The notes beneath the pieces are model-generated. The model was not told the origin of the DNA, did no database searches, and saw nothing but the letters and a program-made list of their open reading frames with translations. The position numbers and the translations under genes are program-made. 64,000 nucleotides of DNA from Candidatus Accumulibacter conexus. GTDB taxonomy: Bacteria > Pseudomonadota > Gammaproteobacteria > Burkholderiales > Rhodocyclaceae. Of the stretch, positions 35,534 through 44,020 are shown piece after piece (within the stretch, counting starts at the first letter, position 1; every line of letters starts with the position of its first letter). The stretch lies in contig JAGFNJ010000026.1 in the NCBI GenBank assembly GCA_017592775.1, positions 1-64,000 on the forward strand, in the 5' to 3' direction.

Positions 35534-37062
35534 GCCGGCCGCTCCTTCCCGTCTCCTGGACCGGCGTGCAGCCTCTGGTGCAGGAAGTCATGCCACTTGG
35601 GAAGAATCCGATCGGGCAGGTAGCGCAGCGAGTTCGTTGCCCCTTTGTCGATGAGTTCCAAGCGCCTTTCTCGCCGCAGCGGATCGAGCACGCTGGCGAT
35701 CGCGCGGGCGGCGTCTTCAATTGAATATGGGCTGAAGTATTCAGCCGCATCGTCGTAGATCTCGCGGTGCACCGTGATATCGGAAGCGACAACTGCGCCG
35801 CCGCTACGCATGGCCTCGACTCCAGAAAAGTCAAACCCCTCACCAAAACTGGGGCAGACAGTTGCACGTGCATGCCGGTAAAGCAATCGCAACTCGGGAG
35901 CTGGAACGTCGGTGAGCACAAACAACTCACCTCGCTCGATCCACGGCAGGAACTTCTTGACGATCGCCTTGTGGCCCCAGCCAAGCATGCCGACGATTAC
36001 CAGCTTCAGGTCGGGGAACCTTTCGGTGCGCAACTGTTCCCATGCGGCAAGCAAGGTCGCATGGTTCTTGCGCGGTTCGACGGTCGAGACCACCAGGAGA
36101 AAGTCAGGCGTCGCGGCCTGATCCTTCATCCCGCCGTTCCAAGCCACGCTCGGGCGTGCCGGAATGCGGTCATTTCTCCTCGTCGAGATGATTTCTGGCA
36201 CCCGGGCCGGAGAAGACTCTTCAGGGAAGTAATGGTGCGAGACCATATTGTAAATGGTGGTCGAACGGCCTTCGGCCTGCGGGAATATGGAGACCAGATC
36301 CTTGCGTGTCGCGTCCGAGACACACGAAAAGACGGCGCCATGAATCACGTTGTTGCGCAGTGCATGGTAGTGCGACGCCTGATGATAGACCTTGTCGGAA
36401 ATCGTGTGTGGCATGAGCAGCGGGATCGCGTCGTGATAGCGGACGATCAGTCGTGTCGAGGGCGAAACGATCGCCGGGTAGGGCGTCTCGACGATCATTA
36501 TGTCATAGGCTGAGGTGTCGAGGCGAGGGTACAGGGCGTACCCGACCTTCCGGGTAAGCAGGGCGCAATGATGCATTGCGGTCCACGGAACGCGGGCAAC
36601 GCGGAAGTCAGCGCAAGTCACCGCCTCGAAGTTCTCGTACGGTAGCGTCCTGGCAAACAGCATGCGCCAGACGAAGTCACGGAAATGGGTCGCCTCGAAC
36701 CGGCCGAGCTTCTCGCTGCCACCCAGAAGACGCCGCACCGCCATGCCGACGGCGGCCAGATGGGCATTGGAAACCCTCTGCTGCAATGAGATCACGACGC
36801 GGGACAGGCGGTTGATCTGCTTGTCGCGGGTCAGTGGTGCCTGCCACCGGCTGGCGTCCGCGGGCAGCCCCTTGGCGAGAACATGACTGCTGCTCTGAAT
36901 GAGGCCGTCGACATTGACGCCGTGCAGGCTTCGCAGGCCATTGAACAGCAGTCGGGTTTCCTGCGGAATGCCGGCGTAGCCGTCGAGAGCCGGGCGCATT
37001 TCGAGAAGCACTTTCATACCGATGTGAGATTCGGGCTGGGTCGTGGTCATGGCACGAGTCAA
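35530..37062 (-). CDS. Glycosyltransferase family 4 protein
   Basis: 510 residues, GT-B fold. The N-terminal half begins M-K-V-L-L-E-M-R-P-A-L-D-G-Y-A-G-I-P-Q-E-T. The C-terminal half has V-V-S-T-V-E-P-R-K-N-H, then the catalytic-site phrase P-S-F-G-E-G-F-D-F-S-G-V-E-A-M-R-S-G-G. Such enzymes transfer a sugar from a nucleotide-sugar to a growing glycan on the cytoplasmic face. The start is uncertain: a TTG at 37062 has AAGGA 8 bases upstream, while ATG codons at 37050 and 37017 lack a good site. Only one base separates it from the kpsT stop. Confidence 0.87.
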   Translation of the reverse strand: MTRAMTTTQPESHIGMKVLLEMRPALDGYAGIPQETRLLFNGLRSLHGVNVDGLIQSSSHVLAKGLPADASRWQAPLTRDKQINRLSRVVISLQQRVSNAHLAAVGMAVRRLLGGSEKLGRFEATHFRDFVWRMLFARTLPYENFEAVTCADFRVARVPWTAMHHCALLTRKVGYALYPRLDTSAYDIMIVETPYPAIVSPSTRLIVRYHDAIPLLMPHTISDKVYHQASHYHALRNNVIHGAVFSCVSDATRKDLVSIFPQAEGRSTTIYNMVSHHYFPEESSPARVPEIISTRRNDRIPARPSVAWNGGMKDQAATPDFLLVVSTVEPRKNHATLLAAWEQLRTERFPDLKLVIVGMLGWGHKAIVKKFLPWIERGELFVLTDVPAPELRLLYRHARATVCPSFGEGFDFSGVEAMRSGGAVVASDITVHREIYDDAAEYFSPYSIEDAARAIASVLDPLRRERRLELIDKGATNSLRYLPDRILPKWHDFLHQRLHAGPGDGKERPA

Positions 37063-37063
37063 G

Positions 37064-37750
37064 TCAGAGTTCCTTCACCGGTAGGAGGTCTGGCTGCCGG
37101 TGAATGATCTCCTGATAGTAATCGTAGGCATGCTCCACGCTGTCACAATGATGCAGCTTCCCGTCATGCAAGACATGTGCCGTCTGGCAGTACATCTTGA
37201 TTACGTTCGCGTCGTGGCTGACGAGAATGTAGGCGCGGTCCTTGCGCTTGTGCAGGAGTTCGTAATGGCTCTTCTCATGGAAACGGGCGTCGCCGACGAC
37301 CATCGCCTCATCGATGAGGAAACAGTCAAACTCGATTGCCATCGAGAGTGCGAAGGCCAGGCGCGTCAACATGCCATGGGAGTAATGCTGGACCGGCTCG
37401 CGAAAATAGGGTCCGAGTTCGGCAAAATCTTCAACAAAAGGCAGGAGAGGCTTGTAATCCACACCGTAGACACGGCAGACGAACTTCAGGTTGTCGAGGC
37501 CGGTGAGATGGGTCTGAAAGGCGCCGCCGAAGGCGAGTGGCCATGAAACACTCATGTCCCGGCGGATGGTTCCGGCTGATGGAAGGTCCGCCCCACTGAG
37601 AATACGGATGAGCGTGGATTTGCCGGCGCCGTTGCAGCCGACGATGCCGAGCTTCTCTCCCGGATGCACCGTCAGGTCGATCCCATCGAGCACGGTGTGC
37701 AAGCCATTGCGCGTCGGGTAGGTCTTGTGGACGTCGCGCAGGGTGATCAT
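37064..37750 (-). CDS. kpsT: Capsule/polysaccharide ABC transporter ATP-binding protein, KpsT-like
   Basis: 228 residues. Walker A G-C-N-G-A-G-K-S, the KpsT-type signature Y-S-H-G-M in place of L-S-G-G-Q, Walker B F-D-C-F-L-I-D-E, and the switch histidine in V-S-H-D. It powers export of a lipid-linked polysaccharide through KpsM. The short length means there is no C-terminal carbohydrate-binding domain, unlike Wzt of O-antigen systems, so export is probably of the capsule type. It overlaps kpsM by 4 bases (ATGA). Confidence 0.93.
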   Translation of the reverse strand: MITLRDVHKTYPTRNGLHTVLDGIDLTVHPGEKLGIVGCNGAGKSTLIRILSGADLPSAGTIRRDMSVSWPLAFGGAFQTHLTGLDNLKFVCRVYGVDYKPLLPFVEDFAELGPYFREPVQHYSHGMLTRLAFALSMAIEFDCFLIDEAMVVGDARFHEKSHYELLHKRKDRAYILVSHDANVIKMYCQTAHVLHDGKLHHCDSVEHAYDYYQEIIHRQPDLLPVKEL

Positions 37751-38544
37751 CTCATCCGTACCCTGCGGCCGGTCTCACGCGCCAGTGCGAGTCCAATCAG
37801 CGTCAGCACGAGGTTGGCCGCCGCAAAATAGGCTGGGTCAGCATGGGTGGGCACCAAGTCGCCAAAATAGCCTTCGCGGATCATCTCCACCCCGTGCACC
37901 ATGGGCAGCCAGAGAACGGTTTCCTGGGCAGGTTTTGGCAGCCACTCCACCATATAGACGGCGCCGGAAAGGGGGAACAGCAGATAGGTGATGATGGGCC
38001 AAGTACGTTCGAAGGTTTCCGAGCGCTCCGACAAGGCACCGACAGTCAGTCCCAACCCGAGAGAGAACCAGGCCAGAAGAAGCCAGCCACCGATGATCGG
38101 CCACGGGTCTTCCGGCCAGTTCATGGCGCCAGCGCTGGCAAAGATGATGGTCAGTACCGCGATCGAGGCGGTGGCACCCACCCACTCGAGAATGACTCGC
38201 GCCAGGAAGATGTCGAGGACGTTCACGTTGCGGTGATACATCAGCGGGCGATTCGACTCGATCGCCTTCGAGCAGCGGCCCGAAGTATTGCGCCACATCA
38301 GGACCGACGAATAGCCGGTTATGGCAAAGGCTATGATCGGGATACTGGAGAGGATGTGCATCTTGGCTAGGTACCAGAAGGCGGCAACTCCCAAGGTAAA
38401 CAGGGCGGGCTCGATGATGATCCAGAGCACCCCGAAGCCATGCCTGCCATAGCGCGTGATCGCTTCGCGCAGCAACAACGCACCGATGACGCGCTGCTGG
38501 ATGGCGACGGAACGGGCGAAGCTTGTTCGACCGATGGTTGTCAA
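37747..38544 (-). CDS. kpsM: Capsule/polysaccharide ABC transporter permease, KpsM-like
   Basis: 265 residues, ABC-2 type inner-membrane permease with six predicted transmembrane helices. Typical KpsM phrases are L-L-L-R-E-A-I-T-R-Y-G-R-H-G-F-G near the N terminus, W-R-N-T-S-G-R-C, and P-L-S-G-A-V-Y-M-V-E-W-L-P toward the C terminus. With KpsT it moves the polysaccharide from cytoplasm to periplasm. It overlaps both kpsE and kpsT by ATGA, so the three are one coupled unit. Confidence 0.93.
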   Translation of the reverse strand: MTTIGRTSFARSVAIQQRVIGALLLREAITRYGRHGFGVLWIIIEPALFTLGVAAFWYLAKMHILSSIPIIAFAITGYSSVLMWRNTSGRCSKAIESNRPLMYHRNVNVLDIFLARVILEWVGATASIAVLTIIFASAGAMNWPEDPWPIIGGWLLLAWFSLGLGLTVGALSERSETFERTWPIITYLLFPLSGAVYMVEWLPKPAQETVLWLPMVHGVEMIREGYFGDLVPTHADPAYFAAANLVLTLIGLALARETGRRVRMR

Positions 38545-39677
38545 TCCTGATGCTCCCTGATGCCGGCGACCAGCATCGTCAGGACGCCCCAGGCGATCAG
38601 GCCGAGAACGAAAACAGCAAGGATGGCACGCAGGCGGCGTGGCTCCATCGCCTCGTCGGGCAGACTGGGTTGCGCGACGCGCTCCAAGTAGAGCGCTTGG
38701 CGCTGCGCGTCGTTGCGCGCCTGTTCAAGCGAAGCGAACGCGCTTGCGAGCTGCTTGTCGGCAAACTCCTTTTCCAGTGCGAGCCGCTGGAACTCGGCCG
38801 CCTTGCTGGCCAGCGAGCGGCCGCCGCCGGTAACCCGGGCCGACTCGAGTTCGACTTCGTGTTCGAGGATCTCGATGCGCTTCCTGAGCACCGGGATCTG
38901 TGGGTTGTCCTTGGTGATCATCTGCAATTGCACCAGTTGCGTCTTGGCAGCGATGAGTTCCTCCTGCAACCGGGCGATCTGCTGCAGGGGTATGGCGGAC
39001 TGCCGCTCCGGGTCGATGACGCCCTTCTCGTTGCGGTAGCGGGCCAGGGTCAAGGCCGCGAGCTTCGCTTTCTTCTCCGCGTCCGTGACCTCGTTGGCGG
39101 CAAAGCGGATCATGTCCTGCCGTCCGCGCTCGTTGAGGCGATTGACCAGCTTTTCGCTCATCTCCAGCAGCCTCTGGTTGATGCGCAGTGCATCCTCGGC
39201 ATTGAACGCGCGAACGGTCACCGTGGCGATCGACGAGGCGGAGTCGAGTTGCGTGCTGACGACCATCTTCTGGTAGTAGCGGTGCAGGTTCTCGAAACTG
39301 TCGTCCCAGTCGAGGCCGGGAAAGCGCCTGAACAGATCCCCCTGGCCGAAGGCGCGCCGGAGGTCCAATTCCTGGTCGAGCACGCGCAGCGCATCGCGCG
39401 AGAGGACGAAATCCTGCACCGTGTAGCTGTCGTCCTGCGAACGTGTGAACCCCGCGCCCTTGAAGATGATGCCCAGGGGTGAGGTCGCTTGCCGCTCCGG
39501 GCTGCGTACGACGAAACGGGATTCGCTGATGTAGATGTCGGAGGCGATGAGACCAAAATACAGGATGGCCAGAAACGTCGGCACGACCACGGTCAGCCAG
39601 AAAAGTCTGTGGGTGGTCCAGGATCGCACGAGGCTCGCGCGGTTGCACTTGCTGGCGATGGAAGTGATTGGGGTCAT
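38541..39677 (-). CDS. kpsE: Capsule polysaccharide export inner-membrane protein, KpsE-like
   Basis: 378 residues. One transmembrane helix is near the N terminus (about 28-48, W-L-T-V-V-V-P-T-F-L-A-I-L) and one near the C terminus (about 347-368). Between lies a large periplasmic part with coiled coil, the polysaccharide co-polymerase type 3 layout of KpsE/CtrB. It links the KpsMT transporter to an outer-membrane polysaccharide channel. No KpsD/Wza-type channel gene lies in the window and must be elsewhere. It is the first gene of the block, with a 610-base non-coding region upstream that probably holds the promoter. Confidence 0.9.
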   Translation of the reverse strand: MTPITSIASKCNRASLVRSWTTHRLFWLTVVVPTFLAILYFGLIASDIYISESRFVVRSPERQATSPLGIIFKGAGFTRSQDDSYTVQDFVLSRDALRVLDQELDLRRAFGQGDLFRRFPGLDWDDSFENLHRYYQKMVVSTQLDSASSIATVTVRAFNAEDALRINQRLLEMSEKLVNRLNERGRQDMIRFAANEVTDAEKKAKLAALTLARYRNEKGVIDPERQSAIPLQQIARLQEELIAAKTQLVQLQMITKDNPQIPVLRKRIEILEHEVELESARVTGGGRSLASKAAEFQRLALEKEFADKQLASAFASLEQARNDAQRQALYLERVAQPSLPDEAMEPRRLRAILAVFVLGLIAWGVLTMLVAGIREHQD

Positions 39678-40287
39678 GTTGGGTCGCTCGGGCGCTGGCG
39701 TGGGCTACGCGGCTATCGATGCCTTGCGCTGACAGATTGATGGGGCTGGGCAGAATGCCGTGCGTCGCCGACGGGCTCTGCTCGCTTCTTCGCCGTCGCC
39801 ACCGATCGCAGTCGCTCCGGCGGTCGCGCGATGTGGCCGTTCGCCATGGAACGTATGCCGAGTGGGCAGCGAAGCAACAATCAACACAGTGCTGGTTGCC
39901 TGCTATGGCAAGGAAAATCAGACATGAGCATCATCGTCGAAACGGCGGTTGGGGCGGCCCCCGTCCAGTGTCCGCCCGCACCCGACAGGGCGGATGGTCC
40001 GCCACTGGCAGGGGAATCGGAGTGAGAGCGGGAAAGGGCGCCAATGCTACACCAATGACGGCCGTTTTTGCTGTTCGAATGAGTGGTGGTGACATGCAGC
40101 AGAGGCGGCCAGCCGGGTTGCACGTTGCTGGCGCGCTCTCGGCTCGGACGTTCGGTCGGCACGAAGGCCCATGGCAGTCGTTTGTCGACCGCGGTTGCCC
40201 GGGTGAAACGGGGGGGCAGGCAAGGGGATCGCTGCGAGTCCACTGAAGACCGATCGACACCTCCCGGCAGGCGGGTGGGGCCGCCGG
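39678..40287. other. 610-base interval without a supported gene
   Basis: Lies between kpsE and the KpsS-like gene, both on the minus strand. Short frames exist on both strands but none has a credible ribosome site or protein character. I saw no strong sigma-70 box. As the only long gap before kpsE, it probably holds regulatory sequence for the glycan operon. Confidence 0.5.
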
Positions 40288-41655
40288 CTACACCTTGCGG
40301 GTCCTGCTGCTCCGTGCCTCCTGTCGGCCGGGCGCCGACTCATCGACCGCGCGTTCGGGCAGCCACGGCAGCCCTTCTTCGAGGCGCTGCACCGTTGCCG
40401 GTACCGCCATCTTGAGCGCCTGGCGCGTGTAGTAGCCGCCGCGCACGTGCAGTGCACCAGCGAGGAGACGAATGAAATCGCCGACGAGGTCGGCATCCGG
40501 TGCTGCTGGCGCTCGCCAGAAGCGATCCAGCTCGCCGGCGAAGCTCAGCCCGGCAACGTCGAAAATGGCACTGCCCATCACCTTGAGCGGACAACCGACC
40601 AGAAGAGCAGACAGGCCGACGGTGCTGTTGACCAGCACGCAGCCCGTCGCCTGGCGCAACATGGCGACGACATCGCCGCTGCTGACGCAATGAACACGGT
40701 TGGCGACCCCAAGTTGTGCGGCGATCTCGCCGATCACCTTCGGCCAAGGAGTGATACCGGGGTCGAGCGGGTGCACCTTGACGACCAGGCGGGACAGTGC
40801 GGGCGAGTGCGCGGCGAAGGAAGCGATGATCTCGCGCGCAGCCGTCGGCATGTCGGGGTAGCGCGAATGGTCGCGAATCTGGTAATCGGTCGAGAGTTGC
40901 AGCGGCAGGACGAAGGTCGGCACTTCCTGCCGTTGCAGCGCGTCAAGTGTCTGCGCCGTGCGTCGTTGCTCGCCGCCGCCGCAGATCCAGCGTCGCAGCC
41001 AGCCCGCGTACTCGGCGAAGGGGTGGTGTATGGCGTGCCGCCGGTAGCCCGGGTAAAGTGGGCGGGAAAGCACCTCGGCGACGTTGTAGACCACGTCCAG
41101 CATGGCCAGCCGCCAGAACGGTGTGGTGCAGCGCACGGCCAGGTCAGGCACCGGGTACTGCTGCGCCAGCGAGCGGATGAGCGCGGGATCGCGCGGCATG
41201 CGCGAGTAGGTGCCCATGCCGTCACGTTCGAGAACCAGCCAATCCGGTCGCAGGTAGCCGAGTTCGCTGCAGATGATCTCGGCACCGCGGGCACGCGCTT
41301 CCTCGATGGCAATCCGGTGATGTGGTCGCCGGTCACCGAGCAGGAAGAGGTGCGTGATCGGGTGGTCATCCAGGAACTGGGCGATGTAGTCCCGCCAGTC
41401 GTCGATGCCGCCGCGGTAGTCGCGCGCCGGCAGGCGCCAGAACAGGCGGTCGCCGAGATGCAGATTGATGCGCGAGACGCGGTGGCCGCGTGCGATCAGC
41501 TCGCGTGCGACCTCGTACATGTAGAATGACGACGGTCCTTGGAGAAAGAGAACGTGCAATGTTCTGTCGAGCTGCTGTCGGCTGGAGGGGTGGCTGGCTG
41601 CGCGGGCGACCGGGGCCCCCGGGCTGGGTCGGGCTGGCGATGATACGGCAAACAC
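40288..41655 (-). CDS. kpsS: KpsS/RkpJ-like capsule polysaccharide biosynthesis/export protein
   Basis: About 455 residues. L-H-V-L-F-L-Q-G-P-S-S-F-Y-M-Y-E-V is the usual KpsS opening, followed by G-H-R-V-S-R-I-N-L-H-L-G-D. The C-terminal half holds K-V-H-P-L-D-P and the N-S-T-V-G-L-S-A-L-L-V-G donor-site stretch. KpsS and KpsC are beta-Kdo transferases that build the linker between lipid anchor and capsule; rhizobial RkpJ is related. The start is uncertain: a GTG at 41655 has AGG close by, a TTG at 41559 begins the conserved part, and the longest frame (41739) overlaps the divergent SDR gene. Confidence 0.83.
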   Translation of the reverse strand: MFAVSSPARPSPGAPVARAASHPSSRQQLDRTLHVLFLQGPSSFYMYEVARELIARGHRVSRINLHLGDRLFWRLPARDYRGGIDDWRDYIAQFLDDHPITHLFLLGDRRPHHRIAIEEARARGAEIICSELGYLRPDWLVLERDGMGTYSRMPRDPALIRSLAQQYPVPDLAVRCTTPFWRLAMLDVVYNVAEVLSRPLYPGYRRHAIHHPFAEYAGWLRRWICGGGEQRRTAQTLDALQRQEVPTFVLPLQLSTDYQIRDHSRYPDMPTAAREIIASFAAHSPALSRLVVKVHPLDPGITPWPKVIGEIAAQLGVANRVHCVSSGDVVAMLRQATGCVLVNSTVGLSALLVGCPLKVMGSAIFDVAGLSFAGELDRFWRAPAAPDADLVGDFIRLLAGALHVRGGYYTRQALKMAVPATVQRLEEGLPWLPERAVDESAPGRQEARSSRTRKV

Positions 41656-41674
41656 GCTGCCTGGTGGTAGCGCC

Positions 41675-42460
41675 GTGACGCCGCGGCGCGGAAGGGTGGA
41701 GCCGCGCCGCGTGCTGATCACCGGCGCCAGCGGCGGCATCGGCGGTGCGTTGGCCAGGGCCTATGCCGAGCCGGGGCGTACGCTCGTTCTGCAGGGGCGG
41801 GACACGCAGCGGCTCGCCGCGGTGGCGTGGGAGTGCGCGTTGCGCGGTGCGCGCGTGCTGACCAAGGTTCTCGACCTGCGTGATCGCATCGAGCTTGTGG
41901 CATGGCTGCAATCGGTTTCGGATGAGGAGCCGCTGGACCTCGTGATCGTCAATGCCGGCGTCAATACCAGTATCGGGGCTGACGCCGCGGGCGAGCGCTG
42001 GGCCGCCGTCGAGGAACTGATCGCGGTCAATGTGCTCGCCGCCATGGCGACCGTCGATGCCGTGTTGCCGGCGATGCGCGCTCGCCGTTCGGGCCAACTG
42101 GCGCTGATCAGTTCGCTCGCCGCCTACTACGGTCTGCCGGTGACGCCGAGCTACTGCGCCAGCAAGGCGGCCGTCAAGGCCTACGGCGAGGCCATCCGTG
42201 GCTGGCTGGCGGGCGAAGGCGTGCGCGTCAGCGTCGTCATGCCGGGCTACGTCGAGTCGCAGATGTGCCGCGAGATGCCCGGGCCGAAGCCCTTCCTGTG
42301 GTCGGCCGAGCGTGCCGCGCAGCGCATCCGGCGGGGGCTGGCGCGCAACCGGCCGCGCATCAGCTTTCCCTTTCCGCTCAATCTCGGCACCTGGTTGCTG
42401 GCGGTCCTGCCGCCGACGCTGTCCGAATGGTTGCTGCGCCGGCTCGGCTACCGTGGGTGA
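41675..42460 (+). CDS. rkpH: Short-chain dehydrogenase/reductase, RkpH-like
   Basis: 261 residues, classical SDR. The nucleotide motif is T-G-A-S-G-G-I-G, then N-A-G-V-N and the catalytic S-S-L-A-A-Y-Y and Y-C-A-S-K. NADPH or NADH use is not decided. In the rhizobial rkp-1 region an SDR stands beside the alpha-oxoamine synthase; reduction of a 2-amino-3-ketone to an amino alcohol, as 3-ketosphinganine reductase does, is the natural inference. The start is GTG, and an internal start nearby is possible. Its last 8 bases overlap the next gene. Confidence 0.82.
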   Translation: MTPRRGRVEPRRVLITGASGGIGGALARAYAEPGRTLVLQGRDTQRLAAVAWECALRGARVLTKVLDLRDRIELVAWLQSVSDEEPLDLVIVNAGVNTSIGADAAGERWAAVEELIAVNVLAAMATVDAVLPAMRARRSGQLALISSLAAYYGLPVTPSYCASKAAVKAYGEAIRGWLAGEGVRVSVVMPGYVESQMCREMPGPKPFLWSAERAAQRIRRGLARNRPRISFPFPLNLGTWLLAVLPPTLSEWLLRRLGYRG

Positions 42461-43988
42461 TTCGTTCTGGTCAGCCGTGCTGCCGGCGATGGTCTGCAGT
42501 GGCGCCCTGGCGCTGCTCGTCGAGCGCCTGCTCAAGCCGCCGCCGCGGACCTGCTGGCGGCGACCCGTGGCGGCACTGGCCATCCACTTCGGCCTCTGGC
42601 TGTGGTTTGCGAGCGTGCTGCTGCTGCTTCTGCAGCGTCCGGTCTTTGCCGCCAGTTCGCTGCTCGCGGGTTTCCTGTTCGTCGTCCTGGTCAGCAACGC
42701 GAAGGTGCATTCCCTGCGCGAACCCTTCATCTTCCAGGACTTCGAGTATTTCAGCGATGCCCTGCGCCATCCGCGTCTCTACATGCCGTTTCTCGGCGCT
42801 GCACGGGCGCTTCTGTCGCTGTTCGCGCTCGGTCTGGCGATTGCCACCGGGTTGACGATCGAGGATTCTCTGCTTGGCCGGATGTCGGTCGGGGAGTTCC
42901 TCAGCGGCGCGGCAACGCTGGTGCTGGCCGGGCTGCTGCTGATCGGGTTCGGGGCGCGGCACAGGCTCGCCGTCGCGTTCGACCCGATCGCCGACTTGCG
43001 GCAGCTCGGCTTGTTGACGGCCCTCTGGCGCTACGGCGAGGAGGAGCATGTGCCCTGCCAGCCGCAGTCGCCCTACGAGCGGCTGCCCTGCGCTTCCGCG
43101 GTCACCGCCGGGTCGGCGACGCTGGTGGTCGTGCAGAGCGAGTCGTTCTTCGATACGCGGCGGCTGTTCTCCGGCATTCGTGGCGATGTCCTGAGCGAGT
43201 TCGACTCGCTGTGCCGCAGCGCCGTCTGTCATGGGCCGCTGCAGGTTGCCGCCTGGGGCGCCAATACCGTACGCACCGAGTTTGCTTTTCTCTCCGGTCT
43301 GGCTGCCGAGTCGCTCGGCGTACACCGGTTCAACCCCTATCGCCGGCTTGGCCGTCAGGGCGTGGCGACTCTCGCCACCTTCCTCGGGCGCCGTGGCTAC
43401 CGGACGATCTGCGTACACCCGTACGCAGCCAGCTTTTACTCCCGCCACACGGTGTTCCCACTGCTCGGGTTCGATGAGTTCATCGACATTCGTGCCTTTG
43501 CCGGCGCGGCGCGGGAGGGTCCGTATGTCAGCGACCTGGCGGTTGCCGAGCAGGTCGCTGCCCTGCTCGAGAAGGCTGCCGGGCAGCCGGTGTTCGTCTT
43601 CGTCATCACGATGGAAAACCACGGCCCCCTGCATCTGGAGAAGATCGCTCCGGGTGACGAAGAGCGGCTCTATTCGGTTCCGCCTCCGCCAGGCTGCGAC
43701 GATCTGACTGTCTATCTGCGGCACCTCGTCAACGCTGACCGGATGGCTGGCCGGCTGCGTGCGGTGATCGATGGCCTGCCTGGCCCCGCCTGCCTGTGTT
43801 GGTTCGGTGACCACGTGCCGATCATGCCCGGCGCCTATCACGCGCTCGGCGTGCCGGACGGACGCACCGATTACCTCATCTGGCGCAAGGGCGATCGCCC
43901 CGGAGCGGCGGCGCCGCGCGAGATGCGGATCGACGAACTGGGCGGCCATATCCTGCAGCAGATGGGTCTGCTGGCAGCGCGCGAGTGA
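42453..43988 (+). CDS. rkpI: LTA-synthase/sulfatase-family membrane protein, RkpI-like
   Basis: 511 residues. The N-terminal part holds about five transmembrane helices (to about residue 175). A large extracytoplasmic alkaline-phosphatase-fold domain follows: V-V-V-Q-S-E-S-F-F-D supplies a metal ligand, N-T-V-R-T-E-F-A-F-L-S-G the candidate Thr nucleophile, and C-W-F-G-D-H-V-P the later Asp-His ligands. Family members transfer phosphoglycerol or phosphoethanolamine from phospholipids. In a Gram-negative capsule locus it could decorate a lipid or glycan. The start is a GTG overlapping the SDR stop (GTGGGTGA); the frame before it is an SDR shadow. It is convergent with the oxoamine synthase gene. 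Confidence 0.8.
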   Translation: MGDSFWSAVLPAMVCSGALALLVERLLKPPPRTCWRRPVAALAIHFGLWLWFASVLLLLLQRPVFAASSLLAGFLFVVLVSNAKVHSLREPFIFQDFEYFSDALRHPRLYMPFLGAARALLSLFALGLAIATGLTIEDSLLGRMSVGEFLSGAATLVLAGLLLIGFGARHRLAVAFDPIADLRQLGLLTALWRYGEEEHVPCQPQSPYERLPCASAVTAGSATLVVVQSESFFDTRRLFSGIRGDVLSEFDSLCRSAVCHGPLQVAAWGANTVRTEFAFLSGLAAESLGVHRFNPYRRLGRQGVATLATFLGRRGYRTICVHPYAASFYSRHTVFPLLGFDEFIDIRAFAGAAREGPYVSDLAVAEQVAALLEKAAGQPVFVFVITMENHGPLHLEKIAPGDEERLYSVPPPPGCDDLTVYLRHLVNADRMAGRLRAVIDGLPGPACLCWFGDHVPIMPGAYHALGVPDGRTDYLIWRKGDRPGAAAPREMRIDELGGHILQQMGLLAARE

Positions 43989-44020
43989 ACCGGGGGTCAG
44001 CTGTGGCCGCTTCGCCGGAG

